NCBI RefSeq assembly: GCF_028765165.1
Contig: NZ_JARADB010000003.1
Location: 727,210-791,209, forward strand
Length of the DNA stretch: 64,000 nt
Reading direction: 5' to 3'
Source of the DNA: Paenibacillus sp. MAHUQ-63
GTDB taxonomy: Bacteria; Bacillota; Bacilli; Paenibacillales; NBRC-103111
Part shown: one piece after another, positions 12,301 to 20,010 of the stretch
How the letters are laid out: each line of letters begins with the position of its first letter
Numbering within the stretch: position 1 is the stretch's first letter
Notes under the pieces: generated by a model
Seen by the model: the letters and a program-made list of their open reading frames with translations, nothing else
The model's database searches: none
What the model was told of the DNA's origin: nothing
Made by a program: the position numbers and the translations under genes

Positions 12301-12505
12301 CGGCTAACCAATAATACACATCGCGCCCTTTCCAACGGTCTCCGATCTGAATGCCGCTCCATTCGCCGTCTTCCGCCGGGTAAGCGCCAATCGCTCCTTC
12401 GGCGTCGCGTTTGATTCGAATCGTATCTATAGCCCTTTCGCCGCGATAGCGGTAAGGTTCAAGTTCAAGAATTCGCGCCTGCAATTTCTCCACTGTCCAC
12501 AACAT
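9332..12505 (-). CDS. alpha-mannosidase, GH38
   Basis: Cytoplasmic exo-acting alpha-mannosidase of 1057 aa. Diagnostic motifs are HTHIDVAWLWQLKHTREK (zinc-binding HxD) near residue 245 and WLEADCNLASGESLVRQL, whose Asp is the GH38 nucleophile. They are followed by the alpha-mannosidase middle domain and the large C-terminal beta domain. Length is normal for bacterial and lysosomal-type GH38 enzymes. The start ATG 12505 has GAAGGGAG upstream. It has its own terminator, so it is probably a single-gene unit, but its position directly upstream of the LacZ operon suggests a joint role in degrading mannose- and galactose-containing glycans (inference). Confidence 0.95.
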   Translation of the reverse strand: MLWTVEKLQARILELEPYRYRGERAIDTIRIKRDAEGAIGAYPAEDGEWSGIQIGDRWKGRDVYYWLAADPQIPAEWQGKKVLGRFKLGQTGDGTNSGFESLLYVNGAPFQGVDSNHEEVFFPDELIGSVVQLRFRLWSGLGGYQSYREMESQLERVSLCWLDEACDDLYYTARALLETVRILEESRPERHALLTMLDQAFLLLDWSRPGSDGFYSSVAMAQEQLSRTLASMPKLHAVVVQCIGHTHIDVAWLWQLKHTREKAARSFSTVLRLMEMYPEYVFLQTQPQLYAYIKEDYPQIYESIKERVREGRWEAGGAMWLEADCNLASGESLVRQLLYGTRFFREEFGVECKYLWLPDVFGYSWALPQILRKAGIESFMTTKISWNQYNRMPHDTFMWRGIDGTEVLTHFITTPDPGSSEGAFYYTYNGKVTPASVQGIWDAYRDKSLNSSLLLAYGFGDGGGGVNREMLEMRRRLDQIPGIPAVKTGRADEYFRELQQRVASTDSYVHTWDGELYLELHRGTYTSQAYNKLMNRKLELLYRETEWLQVLSGVANAAAHAASGESSQLLHKGWTIILRNQFHDIIPGSSIREVYEDSRVEYGEALALGEQVRNQSLAYLTDGGQGGDREVTVFNSASWEQTDIVRLPQGDAAAHEVWLDARNRPLETQLVDGERWVKVAEIPSMGYAVIHPAEAADSHAPAPKADADVFHSKERGLVTPFYEIEWNANGQLERLYDRLAKRDILAEGQTGNRLEVFEDKPKGRHEAWDIDIFYTEKKREVTQVTRMEVTNIGALAAIVRFEWAYMDSTIIQDMIVYAHSRRIDFKTHVHWNEQRQLLKAAFPVRIRATEATYDIQFGNVKRPTHWNTSWDYARFETVGHQWADLSERGYGVSLLNDCKYGYDIKDNVMRLTLIKSAMVPDPTADIGEHHFTYSLFPHAGDWYDGRTVQAAWSLNNPLTSTGGKRADAEASFSLFRLSCDHVMIDAVKEAEDGGGVILRIHEFAGISGQLEIASDARIASWQECDLLERPQGGKLVSAQLGVPMKPYEIKTFIVHFQ

Positions 12506-12649
12506 GTGACTGCTCCCTTCAATCCTATGGCGATATTATCCCTGAGGGATGGATATGCTTATTCTAATCGATAATAACGTTATGCCGTGATAGGCAATCT
12601 GATGATGCATGGGGGGGAAATTCATTTTTATCGAAGAAAGGAGATCGCC

Positions 12650-13246
12650 ATGTCACAGCAAGTGGATACCCCTTATGTGATCCTGCCCGAAGAAGCGGCA
12701 CCGGTTAATGCCCAGCATTGCGAACGATGTGAGCTATCCAACCAGCGGAGTCGTGTCATTTGGGGGGAAGGCAATCCGGACGCTCCCATCCTGTTCATTC
12801 TGGATAATCCGGGAGCCCGGGAGGATCGGCAAGGCAATTCGTTTCTATGCGGTACACGCGAAACGCTGCAGCACGGCATGAGCTTAGCCGGCTTGAACAT
12901 TGATTCCGTCTATGTGACGTATTTGCTGAAATGCAGACCCATCCGCGCTTATAATAAGCCTGCGGCTAGAGAAGCTTGTTCGCCTCATCTGCAGACGCAG
13001 CTCTTGAAGAAGAAGCCACGTCTATTGTTTGGATTCGGGAACGTTGTGGCCGAATCCGTATTTCCAGGGCAGGAGAATGCCACGGTGAAGGAACTTCGCG
13101 GGAGCTGGCACGAGTTCCAGGGGCTTCCCATCGGCTTTACGTACCATCCGTTAGCCGTCAGGAGGCGCCCCAATTTAATGCGTTATTTCATCGATGACCT
13201 GACCGCTCTCCAAAGAAGATGGGCAGAGATTGAATCCTCCCGTTAG
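12650..13246 (+). CDS. uracil-DNA glycosylase family protein (family 4/Fe-S type)
   Basis: Probable DNA repair enzyme of 198 aa that removes uracil from DNA. The start is ATG 12650, after GAAAGGAG; an in-frame upstream start at 12587 lacks a ribosome binding site. Four Cys match an Fe-S cluster: a CERC pair near residue 26, then KCRP and a Cys about 15 residues later. The active-site loop reads LDNPGAREDRQG rather than the family-4 GEAPG form, and the C-terminal motif is YHPLAV. It stands alone, divergent from the mannosidase gene. The departure in the active-site loop makes exact subfamily and substrate uncertain. Confidence 0.8.
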   Translation: MSQQVDTPYVILPEEAAPVNAQHCERCELSNQRSRVIWGEGNPDAPILFILDNPGAREDRQGNSFLCGTRETLQHGMSLAGLNIDSVYVTYLLKCRPIRAYNKPAAREACSPHLQTQLLKKKPRLLFGFGNVVAESVFPGQENATVKELRGSWHEFQGLPIGFTYHPLAVRRRPNLMRYFIDDLTALQRRWAEIESSR

Positions 13247-13270
13247 GAAGTCAAGCATCCTTTCGCAAAA

Positions 13271-13310
13271 AAAGTGACTCCAACCGCCGCACGCGGATTG
13301 AAGTCACTTT
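13271..13310. terminator. terminator between converging genes
   Basis: Inverted repeat AAAGTGACT ... AGTCACTTT with an inner GC-rich stem lies between the plus-strand glycosylase gene and the minus-strand reductase gene. The run of seven A on the left gives a U tract for minus-strand transcripts; the plus-strand side is weaker. Confidence 0.8.
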
Positions 13311-13330
13311 CTCATTCTCGAACCTATCTA

Positions 13331-14491
13331 TTAATAAACATCACGTTGGTAACGTCCTTGCTCTTGCATACCGTTTAGATACGCTTCGGCTTCTTCGCGA
13401 GTCATGCTGCCTTCTTTCTCAATAACCTCCAGAAGCGCATGATGAACATCTTTAGCCATGTTCAGTTTATCGCCGCAAACGTAGAAGTAAGCTCCTTTGT
13501 CCAACCATGCGAATAACTCCTGGCTGTTCTCGAGCATTTTGTGTTGGACATAAACTTTCTGCTCGCTGTCACGCGAGAAGGCTACGTCAATTTTCGACAA
13601 AACCCCGTCTTTCTGGTATTGCTCCAACTCTTCTTGGTACAGGAAATCCGTTGCCGCATGCTGGTCTCCAAAGAACAGCCAGGATTGGCCTGTCGCTTTG
13701 GTCACAGCGCGCTCTTCGATGAAGGAACGGAACGGTGCAATCCCTGTACCCGGTCCCACCATAATAATCGCTTGATCCGGGGACTCCGGCAGATGGAAAT
13801 GTTTGTTCGCTTGAACAAATACAGGAAGCGTATCGCCTTCTTGGATGCGTTCGGCAACCAAAACGGAACAAACGCCTTTGCGCTCACGCCCATGAGCCGT
13901 GTAACGAACCGCACCGATCGTCAGATGCACTTCCTCCGGATGAGCGGCGATGCTGCTGGCAATGGAATAGAGCCGCGGCGTCATTTTTCTTAAAAGAGAG
14001 ACGATATCCTGCGCCGAAGCTTTCCACGGACCATAATCGCGCAATAGATCAAGCAGATCGCGTCCATTCGTATATTCTTTCAGCTGATTGGCATTCTCCG
14101 CCAACAACAGGTTGTGCAGCTCTTGGTTATCCGTGAAAGCCACGGCTGATTGTACAATCTTCTTGGAAAGCAGCGTAATTTCGAAGTGCGTCGTCAATGC
14201 TTCCTGCAGGGGAAGTGTCTCGCCTTCTTTCCCCACTGCAACCGGTGTGCTTGCGTCCCACTTCATGACTTCAATCAGAGCGCTCACGAGCTCAGGATCA
14301 TTCTGCGGGAGAATGCCCAGCGCATAGCCTGGCAGATAGGAAAGATCGGATCCTTGCAGCGACAGTTCGAGATGTCTCGTTTCTTTGTTCGAACCGGCAC
14401 CGTTGAGGTTGACATTCTTGATCACTTTCGCTTGAAACGGATTTGTTCTTGAGTATGTTGCTGGCACTTTTTGGACATCAGTAGTTTGCAT
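13331..14491 (-). CDS. CysJ-like sulfite reductase flavoprotein lacking the FMN domain
   Basis: NADPH-dependent diflavin-reductase-type protein of 386 aa with the FAD-binding and NADPH-binding modules of CysJ but no N-terminal flavodoxin domain. Visible motifs are RLYSIASS (FAD), GPGTGIAPFRSF and FFGDQHAATDFLYQEE (NADPH), and the characteristic RYQRDVY C terminus. The start is ATG 14491 after GGGGTGAAG; an in-frame GTG lies three codons earlier. Full CysJ is about 600 aa. No sulfite reductase haemoprotein is next to it. It may pass electrons to a separate flavodoxin or other acceptor (inference). It ends in its own terminator. Confidence 0.85.
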   Translation of the reverse strand: MQTTDVQKVPATYSRTNPFQAKVIKNVNLNGAGSNKETRHLELSLQGSDLSYLPGYALGILPQNDPELVSALIEVMKWDASTPVAVGKEGETLPLQEALTTHFEITLLSKKIVQSAVAFTDNQELHNLLLAENANQLKEYTNGRDLLDLLRDYGPWKASAQDIVSLLRKMTPRLYSIASSIAAHPEEVHLTIGAVRYTAHGRERKGVCSVLVAERIQEGDTLPVFVQANKHFHLPESPDQAIIMVGPGTGIAPFRSFIEERAVTKATGQSWLFFGDQHAATDFLYQEELEQYQKDGVLSKIDVAFSRDSEQKVYVQHKMLENSQELFAWLDKGAYFYVCGDKLNMAKDVHHALLEVIEKEGSMTREEAEAYLNGMQEQGRYQRDVY

Positions 14492-14610
14492 GCTCTTCAC
14501 CCCGAATTTATATATTAACCTACATTATCATATTAAGACCAAATAATACATATTTTTTTGGAGATTTGTCTACATTTTTTGATAAAGTATTACAAACCGG
14601 CGGCAAATAA

Positions 14611-14635
14611 AAGAGACCCCGAACCGAGGCCTCTT
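14611..14635 (-). terminator. terminator of the Ugp-like operon
   Basis: Imperfect inverted repeat AAGAGACCCCG / CGAGGCCTCTT. The two A-C mismatches on the plus strand become G-U pairs in minus-strand RNA, where the stem is followed by TTTTATTT. This orientation fits the permease gene ending at 14669. Confidence 0.75.
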
Positions 14636-14668
14636 CTCATCAACATTCCCTCCAACAGCAAGGATTAT

Positions 14669-15568
14669 TTATTTAACCCCTGTATAAACAAATGCCCGAA
14701 TAATATGTCTCTGCGCGAAAAAGAATGCGATCAGAATCGGCGTGACCAGAATCATGTTCCCGGCCATCAGCACGTTCCAGTTGGCTACGCCTTCTTCCTC
14801 GCGGATTTTGGCAATTCCCAGAGGCAGCGTTCTCGCCGTTTCATCCGTCGTCATGACGAGCGGCCAGAAGTAATCGTTCCAGTGGGCGATGAAGCTGAAC
14901 AGCGCGAAGGTCGCGAGTACCGGCTTAGCCATAGGCACCATGAGCTTCATAATAATTTGCCACTCCTTAGCGCTATCCAGCCGCGCAGCTTCAATCAATT
15001 CCTCCTGCACCTGCTTGAACGACTGCCGCAGAAGGAAAATACCGAAGGCGCTGGATGCGAAAGGTAGAATCAGAGCGAGATGCGTATTCAGCAGCTTCCA
15101 GGCGCTCAGCTGCAAATAAACAGGCAGGAAAATCAATTGCGACGGAATCATCAGAGTCACCATCACGAGGCCGAACAAAACGCCGGAGCCTATAAATTTA
15201 TAACGCGCGAAGGCGTAGGCCGCCGGAATAATCGTCAGCATCTGCAGGATGAGAATGCCGATCGATATGATGAAGCTGTTCTTAATATAATGCAGGAACG
15301 GGCCGGAGCCCCAAGCTTTGGCATAATTACTCCAGATGAAATCTTTGGGAATCCAGTTCGGCGGGAAAATCATCGTTTCAGGGAGCGTTTTGAGAGATGT
15401 CGATAACATCCAGACAAAAGGCATGGCGAACACAAGCACTAAGGCAATCATACCGATCACACTGATGACGCGCAGGGCGTAATGCAGGGTTCTCGATAAG
15501 ATCTCTTCTTTGCTTTTGACATAGATCAAGCTGCGATCGGAATGTTGAATGGTCTGCTCGGCTTTCAC
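14669..15568 (-). CDS. ABC transporter permease (UgpE/MalG type)
   Basis: Inner-membrane permease of 299 aa with about six membrane segments and the EAA loop EAARLDSAKEW followed by VPMAKP. It is the last gene of the operon with binding protein, HAD phosphatase, ATPase and the UgpA-type permease, 15 bp downstream of the latter. The presence of the GlpP antiterminator and a phosphoesterase in the same locus points to glycerol-3-phosphate or glycerophosphodiesters as the cargo. That assignment is inference from context, since CUT1 permeases do not reveal substrate by motif. Confidence 0.9.
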   Translation of the reverse strand: MKAEQTIQHSDRSLIYVKSKEEILSRTLHYALRVISVIGMIALVLVFAMPFVWMLSTSLKTLPETMIFPPNWIPKDFIWSNYAKAWGSGPFLHYIKNSFIISIGILILQMLTIIPAAYAFARYKFIGSGVLFGLVMVTLMIPSQLIFLPVYLQLSAWKLLNTHLALILPFASSAFGIFLLRQSFKQVQEELIEAARLDSAKEWQIIMKLMVPMAKPVLATFALFSFIAHWNDYFWPLVMTTDETARTLPLGIAKIREEEGVANWNVLMAGNMILVTPILIAFFFAQRHIIRAFVYTGVK

Positions 15569-15583
15569 GGGTTTCCCTTCTTT

Positions 15584-16465
15584 CTATTGATAATGAACGC
15601 GCTTGGACATCATTTTGAAGTAAATGATCGTCAGCACACCGACAATGAACAGTAAGATGACGCCTGCCGCAGAAGCATAACCGATCTTGAAGAAGCGGAA
15701 CCCATACTCATAAATATAATAGACGAGCGTATTCGTGGAATTGACCGGTCCACCCTGCGTCATAATCGCAATGGTCTCGAACACCTGAAACGAACCGATC
15801 ATGTTGATGATCACGAGGAAGAAGATCGTCGGCGACAACATGGGAAGTATCAGCCGGTAGAACGTTGTCCAAGGCTTGGAACGGTCAAGCGCAGCCGCTT
15901 CATAGATATCCTTGGGAATGCTTTGCAAGCCGGCAATGAACACCAGTGTGTTGTAGCCAAGCCCTTTCCAGACCGCAACGATGACGAGCGAGATCAGAGA
16001 CGTATTCTGCGAGGAGAGCCAAGCCAGCTTCCCGAAGCCGAACAAACCGATGAACCAGTTCAATAAGCCGTACTGCGGATCCATGACCCAAGCCCAGATC
16101 ATGGAGATGGATACCCAAGAGACGATATGCGGACTGAAGATCGCACCCTGGACGAAGCTGGGAAACAAGCCGGATTTATTTAACCAGAGCGCTAACAGCA
16201 GCGAGAGACCCGTGATGCACGTGACCGTTAAAATCGTGTAAATCGTTGAATTCGATATCACTTGAATAAATTCTTTTTCCGACAGAAGATCGGTAAAATT
16301 CTGCAGGCCGACGAAGTTTTTCGTTGGACTGATGAAATTCCAATCGTACATGCTCAGGTACATCATATAAAGGATCGGATATATAAAAAACAGGGAAAAC
16401 ACAGTAATCGCGGGTGTAACCATCGCGTACGGACGCAGTCTCTCCCACATTGTCATCTTATACAC
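15584..16465 (-). CDS. ABC transporter permease (UgpA/MalF type)
   Basis: Inner-membrane permease of 293 aa with about six membrane segments and the EAA loop EAAALDRSKPW followed by LPMLSP. Its start overlaps the stop of the ATPase gene by eight bases, so the two are translationally coupled. It pairs with the UgpE-type permease downstream and is energised by the ATPase encoded upstream. Confidence 0.9.
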   Translation of the reverse strand: MYKMTMWERLRPYAMVTPAITVFSLFFIYPILYMMYLSMYDWNFISPTKNFVGLQNFTDLLSEKEFIQVISNSTIYTILTVTCITGLSLLLALWLNKSGLFPSFVQGAIFSPHIVSWVSISMIWAWVMDPQYGLLNWFIGLFGFGKLAWLSSQNTSLISLVIVAVWKGLGYNTLVFIAGLQSIPKDIYEAAALDRSKPWTTFYRLILPMLSPTIFFLVIINMIGSFQVFETIAIMTQGGPVNSTNTLVYYIYEYGFRFFKIGYASAAGVILLFIVGVLTIIYFKMMSKRVHYQ

Positions 16466-17504
16466 CGCCGCCTTCTATATCGCGAATTCTTTGGCCGTCA
16501 TGACCGAAATAGTACAGTTTATCGTAAGGAACGACGACTTGGATATGATCTTCCGTTTGCAGCGTGGACAAGAACGCCTTAACGAAGAAAGTACCCATAC
16601 GGGACTGAATCTGATAAATATTTTCTGCTCCCAGACTTTCTCTTGTCAGGATTTCCCCATGAATCACCCATCCGTCTTCAGGACGATTCGGCGGCATCAC
16701 GACATGCTCGGCCCGGAAGCCGATATAACCGATCGATGCGGAAGCCCCCACCTTTAATCCTTGAACGTCGGCGAATGGAAAAATATTCATAGCCGGCGTG
16801 CCGATGAACTGCGCCGTGAATACATTATCCGGATCATGATAAAGCTTCAGCGGAGAATCCGACTGTTGTATCACCCCTTTGTTCATGACGACGATCTCAT
16901 CGCCCATCGACATGGCTTCCACTTGATCATGGGTGACATAAACGAACGTGGTGCCCAGCCTTTTATGAAGCTGGATCAGCTCCGTTCTCATCTGGTTGCG
17001 CAGCTTCGCATCCAGGTTGGAGAGCGGTTCGTCCAGAATAAACACTTTCGGCTTCTTGACCATCGCCCGGGCAAGCGCCACCCGTTGACGCTGTCCTCCG
17101 GATAATTGCTGCGGCTTTTTATCCAGATGAGGCGTCAAGGCTACGATTTCGCAAATATCCCGGATCAACGCTTCGCGTTCCGGCTTCGGCACCTTCCTGT
17201 TCTTGAGCCCGAATTCGATATTCTCGCGCACCGTCATCGTCGGATACAGCGCATAGTTCTGGAAGACCATCGCCACGTCACGCAGTCCGGGCTGCGTTTC
17301 ATTCACACATTTGTCGCCGATCCAGATCTGCCCCTCGCTCTCCTTCTCAAGACCCGCAATCATGCGCAAGGTGGTGGATTTGCCGCAGCCGGACGGACCG
17401 ACGAGAACGGTGAACGAGCCGTCTTTAATCGTCAGATTCAAACCGCTGATAATCGTTTCTTCTTTATACTTTTTGCCGATATTGACTAGTTGGATCCTTG
17501 CCAT
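16458..17504 (-). CDS. ABC transporter ATP-binding protein (UgpC/MsmX/MalK type)
   Basis: Cytoplasmic ATPase of 348 aa. It has Walker A GPSGCGKS, signature LSGGQRQR, Walker B VFILDEP, the switch His in VTHDQ, and a C-terminal OB/TOBE regulatory domain. The start is ATG 17504 with AAAGGAGATGG upstream; this overlaps the end of the HAD gene by 18 bases. It energises the two permeases encoded downstream. It is the only CUT1-type ATPase in the window's sugar and glycerol-phosphate units, so it might also serve the three sugar importers that lack one, as MsmX does in Bacillus subtilis (inference). Confidence 0.93.
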   Translation of the reverse strand: MARIQLVNIGKKYKEETIISGLNLTIKDGSFTVLVGPSGCGKSTTLRMIAGLEKESEGQIWIGDKCVNETQPGLRDVAMVFQNYALYPTMTVRENIEFGLKNRKVPKPEREALIRDICEIVALTPHLDKKPQQLSGGQRQRVALARAMVKKPKVFILDEPLSNLDAKLRNQMRTELIQLHKRLGTTFVYVTHDQVEAMSMGDEIVVMNKGVIQQSDSPLKLYHDPDNVFTAQFIGTPAMNIFPFADVQGLKVGASASIGYIGFRAEHVVMPPNRPEDGWVIHGEILTRESLGAENIYQIQSRMGTFFVKAFLSTLQTEDHIQVVVPYDKLYYFGHDGQRIRDIEGGGV

Positions 17505-18358
17505 ACGCCCATCTCCTTTTCGTTCTGAATCGCACGCATCAGCTGGGCCAGCTCCTCCAACCGATGCAGGCGAATATCCCATTGCCGTTCGTCCCCGCTC
17601 CGGTATGGCGAGATAAAGCAAGTTCTGCCGCCGGCTTCATGAACCGGGTATAAGTCGTTCCAAGGATTATCTCCGATCGATAAAATTTCATGCGCGCGGA
17701 CTCCCTGTTCAAGGAGCGACTGGATGTAGGTTTGTATGCCAAACGGTTTATCTGCACCACAGTAGATTTCGTCGAACATATGGTGTATTTGCATATAATG
17801 CAAAAAGTCGATCCCGGATTTTTCGTACGTATTGGTCATTAATACTTTGCGGTCTACAGCAGTGACATGCTGGATGGCTGCAAAGAGCTCGTGATGAAGC
17901 CCGAATTGATAAGGCTTAAGGAGCATCTCTTCGCGCACTTGCACAAAAGCCTGTTTCATTTTCTGTTCGGGAATATCGTACCTATGGCGCAGCGCCCCAA
18001 CGATGACCCATGGGTCCCCCATGTAGATCAGATTCGAATCATGAATCGATAAGGACGCATACTTCGCTGCGAACTGCTCTCCGTCCAGCTCCTCGCCTTC
18101 CGGCGTAAAACCTTGAATCAACCTGCCGGCCCGATGGGCAAGCGCCACTCGGTCCGTTCGATGAAAGAATTGGCCTAACCGTACGTTGTGAGTACCGGAT
18201 AAAATGTTTCTTGAGGCCGTAACGGCCTTGTCCGTTTCCGCTTCCCATTCGGTTCCTTCCAGCAAATAACGGATATAACGATCCATGAAGGTGTCTTCTT
18301 GATACAGCGTTCCATCCATATCGAAGATGATTACTTTAATGTCAGAGAACCATTCCAC
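17486..18358 (-). CDS. HAD-superfamily phosphatase
   Basis: Probable cytoplasmic phosphatase of 290 aa. HAD motif I is DMDGTLYQ near residue 14 (nucleophile Asp), motif II the Thr of LMTNTYEK, motif III the Lys of DKPFG and motif IV GDNPWND. The start is GTG 18358. It lies between the binding protein gene and the ATPase gene of the Ugp-like operon and overlaps the ATPase start, so it is part of the pathway. It could dephosphorylate an imported organophosphate such as glycerol phosphate, or a side product. The substrate cannot be read from the sequence. Confidence 0.85.
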   Translation of the reverse strand: MEWFSDIKVIIFDMDGTLYQEDTFMDRYIRYLLEGTEWEAETDKAVTASRNILSGTHNVRLGQFFHRTDRVALAHRAGRLIQGFTPEGEELDGEQFAAKYASLSIHDSNLIYMGDPWVIVGALRHRYDIPEQKMKQAFVQVREEMLLKPYQFGLHHELFAAIQHVTAVDRKVLMTNTYEKSGIDFLHYMQIHHMFDEIYCGADKPFGIQTYIQSLLEQGVRAHEILSIGDNPWNDLYPVHEAGGRTCFISPYRSGDERQWDIRLHRLEELAQLMRAIQNEKEMGVWQGSN

Positions 18359-18397
18359 TGGTGAGATCAGCCTTTCTTCTAGATGAATTGAGAGCCT

Positions 18398-18433
18398 GCC
18401 GGCTTCCGCTTGCGTCCATGTCGGGAAGCCGGC
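18398..18433 (-). promoter_or_regulatory. intra-operon hairpin after the binding protein gene
   Basis: Perfect 10-bp inverted repeat GCCGGCTTCC / GGAAGCCGGC with a 16-base loop between the binding protein gene and the HAD gene. No U tract follows on the minus strand, so it is more likely an mRNA-stabilising or processing element that raises binding protein levels than a terminator. Confidence 0.55.
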
Positions 18434-18461
18434 ACCTCTCTGCCGGACGGAACCGGAACTC

Positions 18462-18489
18462 CCTGTCCCTGTCCCTGTCCCGGTCCGGG
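18462..18489. repeat. short hexanucleotide microsatellite
   Basis: Tandem copies of the hexamer CCCTGT (about three and a half, degrading into CCCGGT) directly after the binding protein stop codon. It is non-coding and may arise from replication slippage. Confidence 0.7.
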
Positions 18490-18492
18490 TTA

Positions 18493-19806
18493 TTATTTGC
18501 TGAGCAATTTGTTCGCTTTCTCCGCAGCTTCGTTCATCGCATCCTGCGGCTTGACACCCTTCTCGAGGATGGCTTTCGTCATAGCGTCGATAATCGTCTT
18601 CGATACCTCGGAATACGCATTGGCGTTAGGGCGAAGCACGGCATACTGCAATTGGTCGGAAGCTACTTTGTATTGAGGGAACTGTTTGTAATAGCTTTGT
18701 ACCTCTTCGCTTTGCAGCGCGGACAGACGGTTCGGCAAGTATCCCACATACTTATGTTGATAGATCGTATTTTCCTTGTTGGTCATGAACTTCACGAATT
18801 GCCAAGTGGCTTCTTTCTCTGCTTCGCTAAGTTTGGACGTGATAGCCAGCTGGCATCCCCCGGTCGGAACGCCATAAGATTTATTGGCCGGCATGAAGTC
18901 GGTCGCCATCTCGAAATTGTTGCCTTTCGCCACTTCCAGGCTTGCCGAGACGCCTGCTGTAGATCCGATTTTGAAAGCGGAAATCTGATTGGTCCAATCC
19001 TTCTCGGCGTCAGCGCCTGCTGTCTTGCCTACCGTGAATTTGATAAGGCCGTCATCGGACATCTTCTTCCAGAACTCCACAGGAGCAACGCCTTCCGGAG
19101 AGTTGAACGCCGCTTTCTTCCCGTCCTCGCTCAGCACCTTGCCGCCGCTTTGCGCAACAAGCGCCTCGTATTCCCAGACGCCGACCGCCATCGTCAGAGG
19201 TGTCTTGCCTTTGGCTTTCAACACCCGCGAATATTGCTCGAGCTCCGTCCAGTTCTTGGGACCGGCAGGATCCAGGCCGGCATCCTTGAGCATCGTCACA
19301 TTTTTGTAGAAGATCGGCGTGCTTCGCATGAACGGAATACCGTACAGCTTGCCATCCACGTAGGCGTTCCCCATAAGTCCCGGAATAAAATCTTTCAAAT
19401 TCAGTTCGGCATCATCCCTGGTCGCCATGGGGGTCAAATCCACGAGCATGCCTGAGCGGGAGAAAATCCCCGTGGAGGCAATCTCCAGGTCGAACACGGC
19501 AGGCGCGTTGCCGGCGGCAAAAGCCGCTTGCACCTTCGCGTGCAGATCGTCGTAATTCCCTTGGTTCGCTTGCTGCACCTCAATTTTGTTCTGCGACTCA
19601 TTGAACTTTTTCACCAGGTTTTGCTTCGCTTCTTCAATTTTCCCGCCGTTAGCTGTCCAGTATTTGATCACAATTTTCTTGTCCGAGGACGCGGACGTAC
19701 TGGCTGCGCCCGAAGCGGCCTTGTCGCCTGCACCGCCTGCACCGCAAGCGGACAGCATGAGTACGGAACTAAGCGTCACGATGGATACGAATTTCTTGTT
19801 TAACAT
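18493..19806 (-). CDS. ABC transporter substrate-binding lipoprotein (UgpB-like)
   Basis: Extracellular lipid-anchored receptor, 437 aa. The start is ATG 19806 with GGGAGG upstream. The lipobox is LSAC at residue 24, then a Gly/Ala/Ser linker and an SBP_bac_1 fold beginning with IKYWTANGG. Segments such as PTGGCQLAIT and YVGYLPNR resemble UgpB-type glycerol-phosphate receptors (by eye). It is the first gene after the leader terminator at 19847-19896 and heads the HAD-ATPase-permease-permease series. Glycerol-3-phosphate or a glycerophosphodiester is the most likely ligand because of GlpP and the phosphoesterase upstream. Confidence 0.88.
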   Translation of the reverse strand: MLNKKFVSIVTLSSVLMLSACGAGGAGDKAASGAASTSASSDKKIVIKYWTANGGKIEEAKQNLVKKFNESQNKIEVQQANQGNYDDLHAKVQAAFAAGNAPAVFDLEIASTGIFSRSGMLVDLTPMATRDDAELNLKDFIPGLMGNAYVDGKLYGIPFMRSTPIFYKNVTMLKDAGLDPAGPKNWTELEQYSRVLKAKGKTPLTMAVGVWEYEALVAQSGGKVLSEDGKKAAFNSPEGVAPVEFWKKMSDDGLIKFTVGKTAGADAEKDWTNQISAFKIGSTAGVSASLEVAKGNNFEMATDFMPANKSYGVPTGGCQLAITSKLSEAEKEATWQFVKFMTNKENTIYQHKYVGYLPNRLSALQSEEVQSYYKQFPQYKVASDQLQYAVLRPNANAYSEVSKTIIDAMTKAILEKGVKPQDAMNEAAEKANKLLSK

Positions 19807-19846
19807 GGTTGATTCCCTCCCAATTTTTGAATGCACCCAGCAAAAA

Positions 19847-19896
19847 AGAAGCCTAAATCAACCGCCGACATGCTGTCGGCCGCTAATCAGGCTTCT
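19847..19896 (-). terminator. leader terminator upstream of the UgpB-like gene (candidate GlpP target)
   Basis: Long hairpin with outer stem AGAAGCCT / AGGCTTCT and inner stem GCCGACA / TGTCGGC, followed on the minus strand by six T. It sits between a promoter candidate (19950-19978) and the binding protein start at 19806, so it would stop transcription before the operon. In Bacilli GlpP prevents termination at such leader terminators in the presence of glycerol-3-phosphate; the glpP gene is immediately upstream here. Confidence 0.75.
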
Positions 19897-19949
19897 CCAC
19901 TACTCCAACCATTTTGTATTTACTTGTCTGCATTCATCATAATGGCTGA

Positions 19950-19978
19950 GTATTATCCGTGTGTTAAATGACTATGAA
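19950..19978 (-). promoter_or_regulatory. promoter candidate for the UgpB-like operon
   Basis: On the minus strand TTCATA is followed after 17 bp by TAATAC, about 50 bp upstream of the leader terminator. Position rather than strength supports the call. Confidence 0.45.
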
Positions 19979-20010
19979 TTTTTTGAAAATTTCCGGTCTG
20001 TGCCTACGGT

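Noticed and set aside
18361-19455. Plus-strand open frame of over 360 codons opposite the UgpB-like gene
   Set aside because: Composition is typical of a shadow frame (rich in Arg, His and Leu), with no start signal; the minus-strand lipoprotein is unambiguous.
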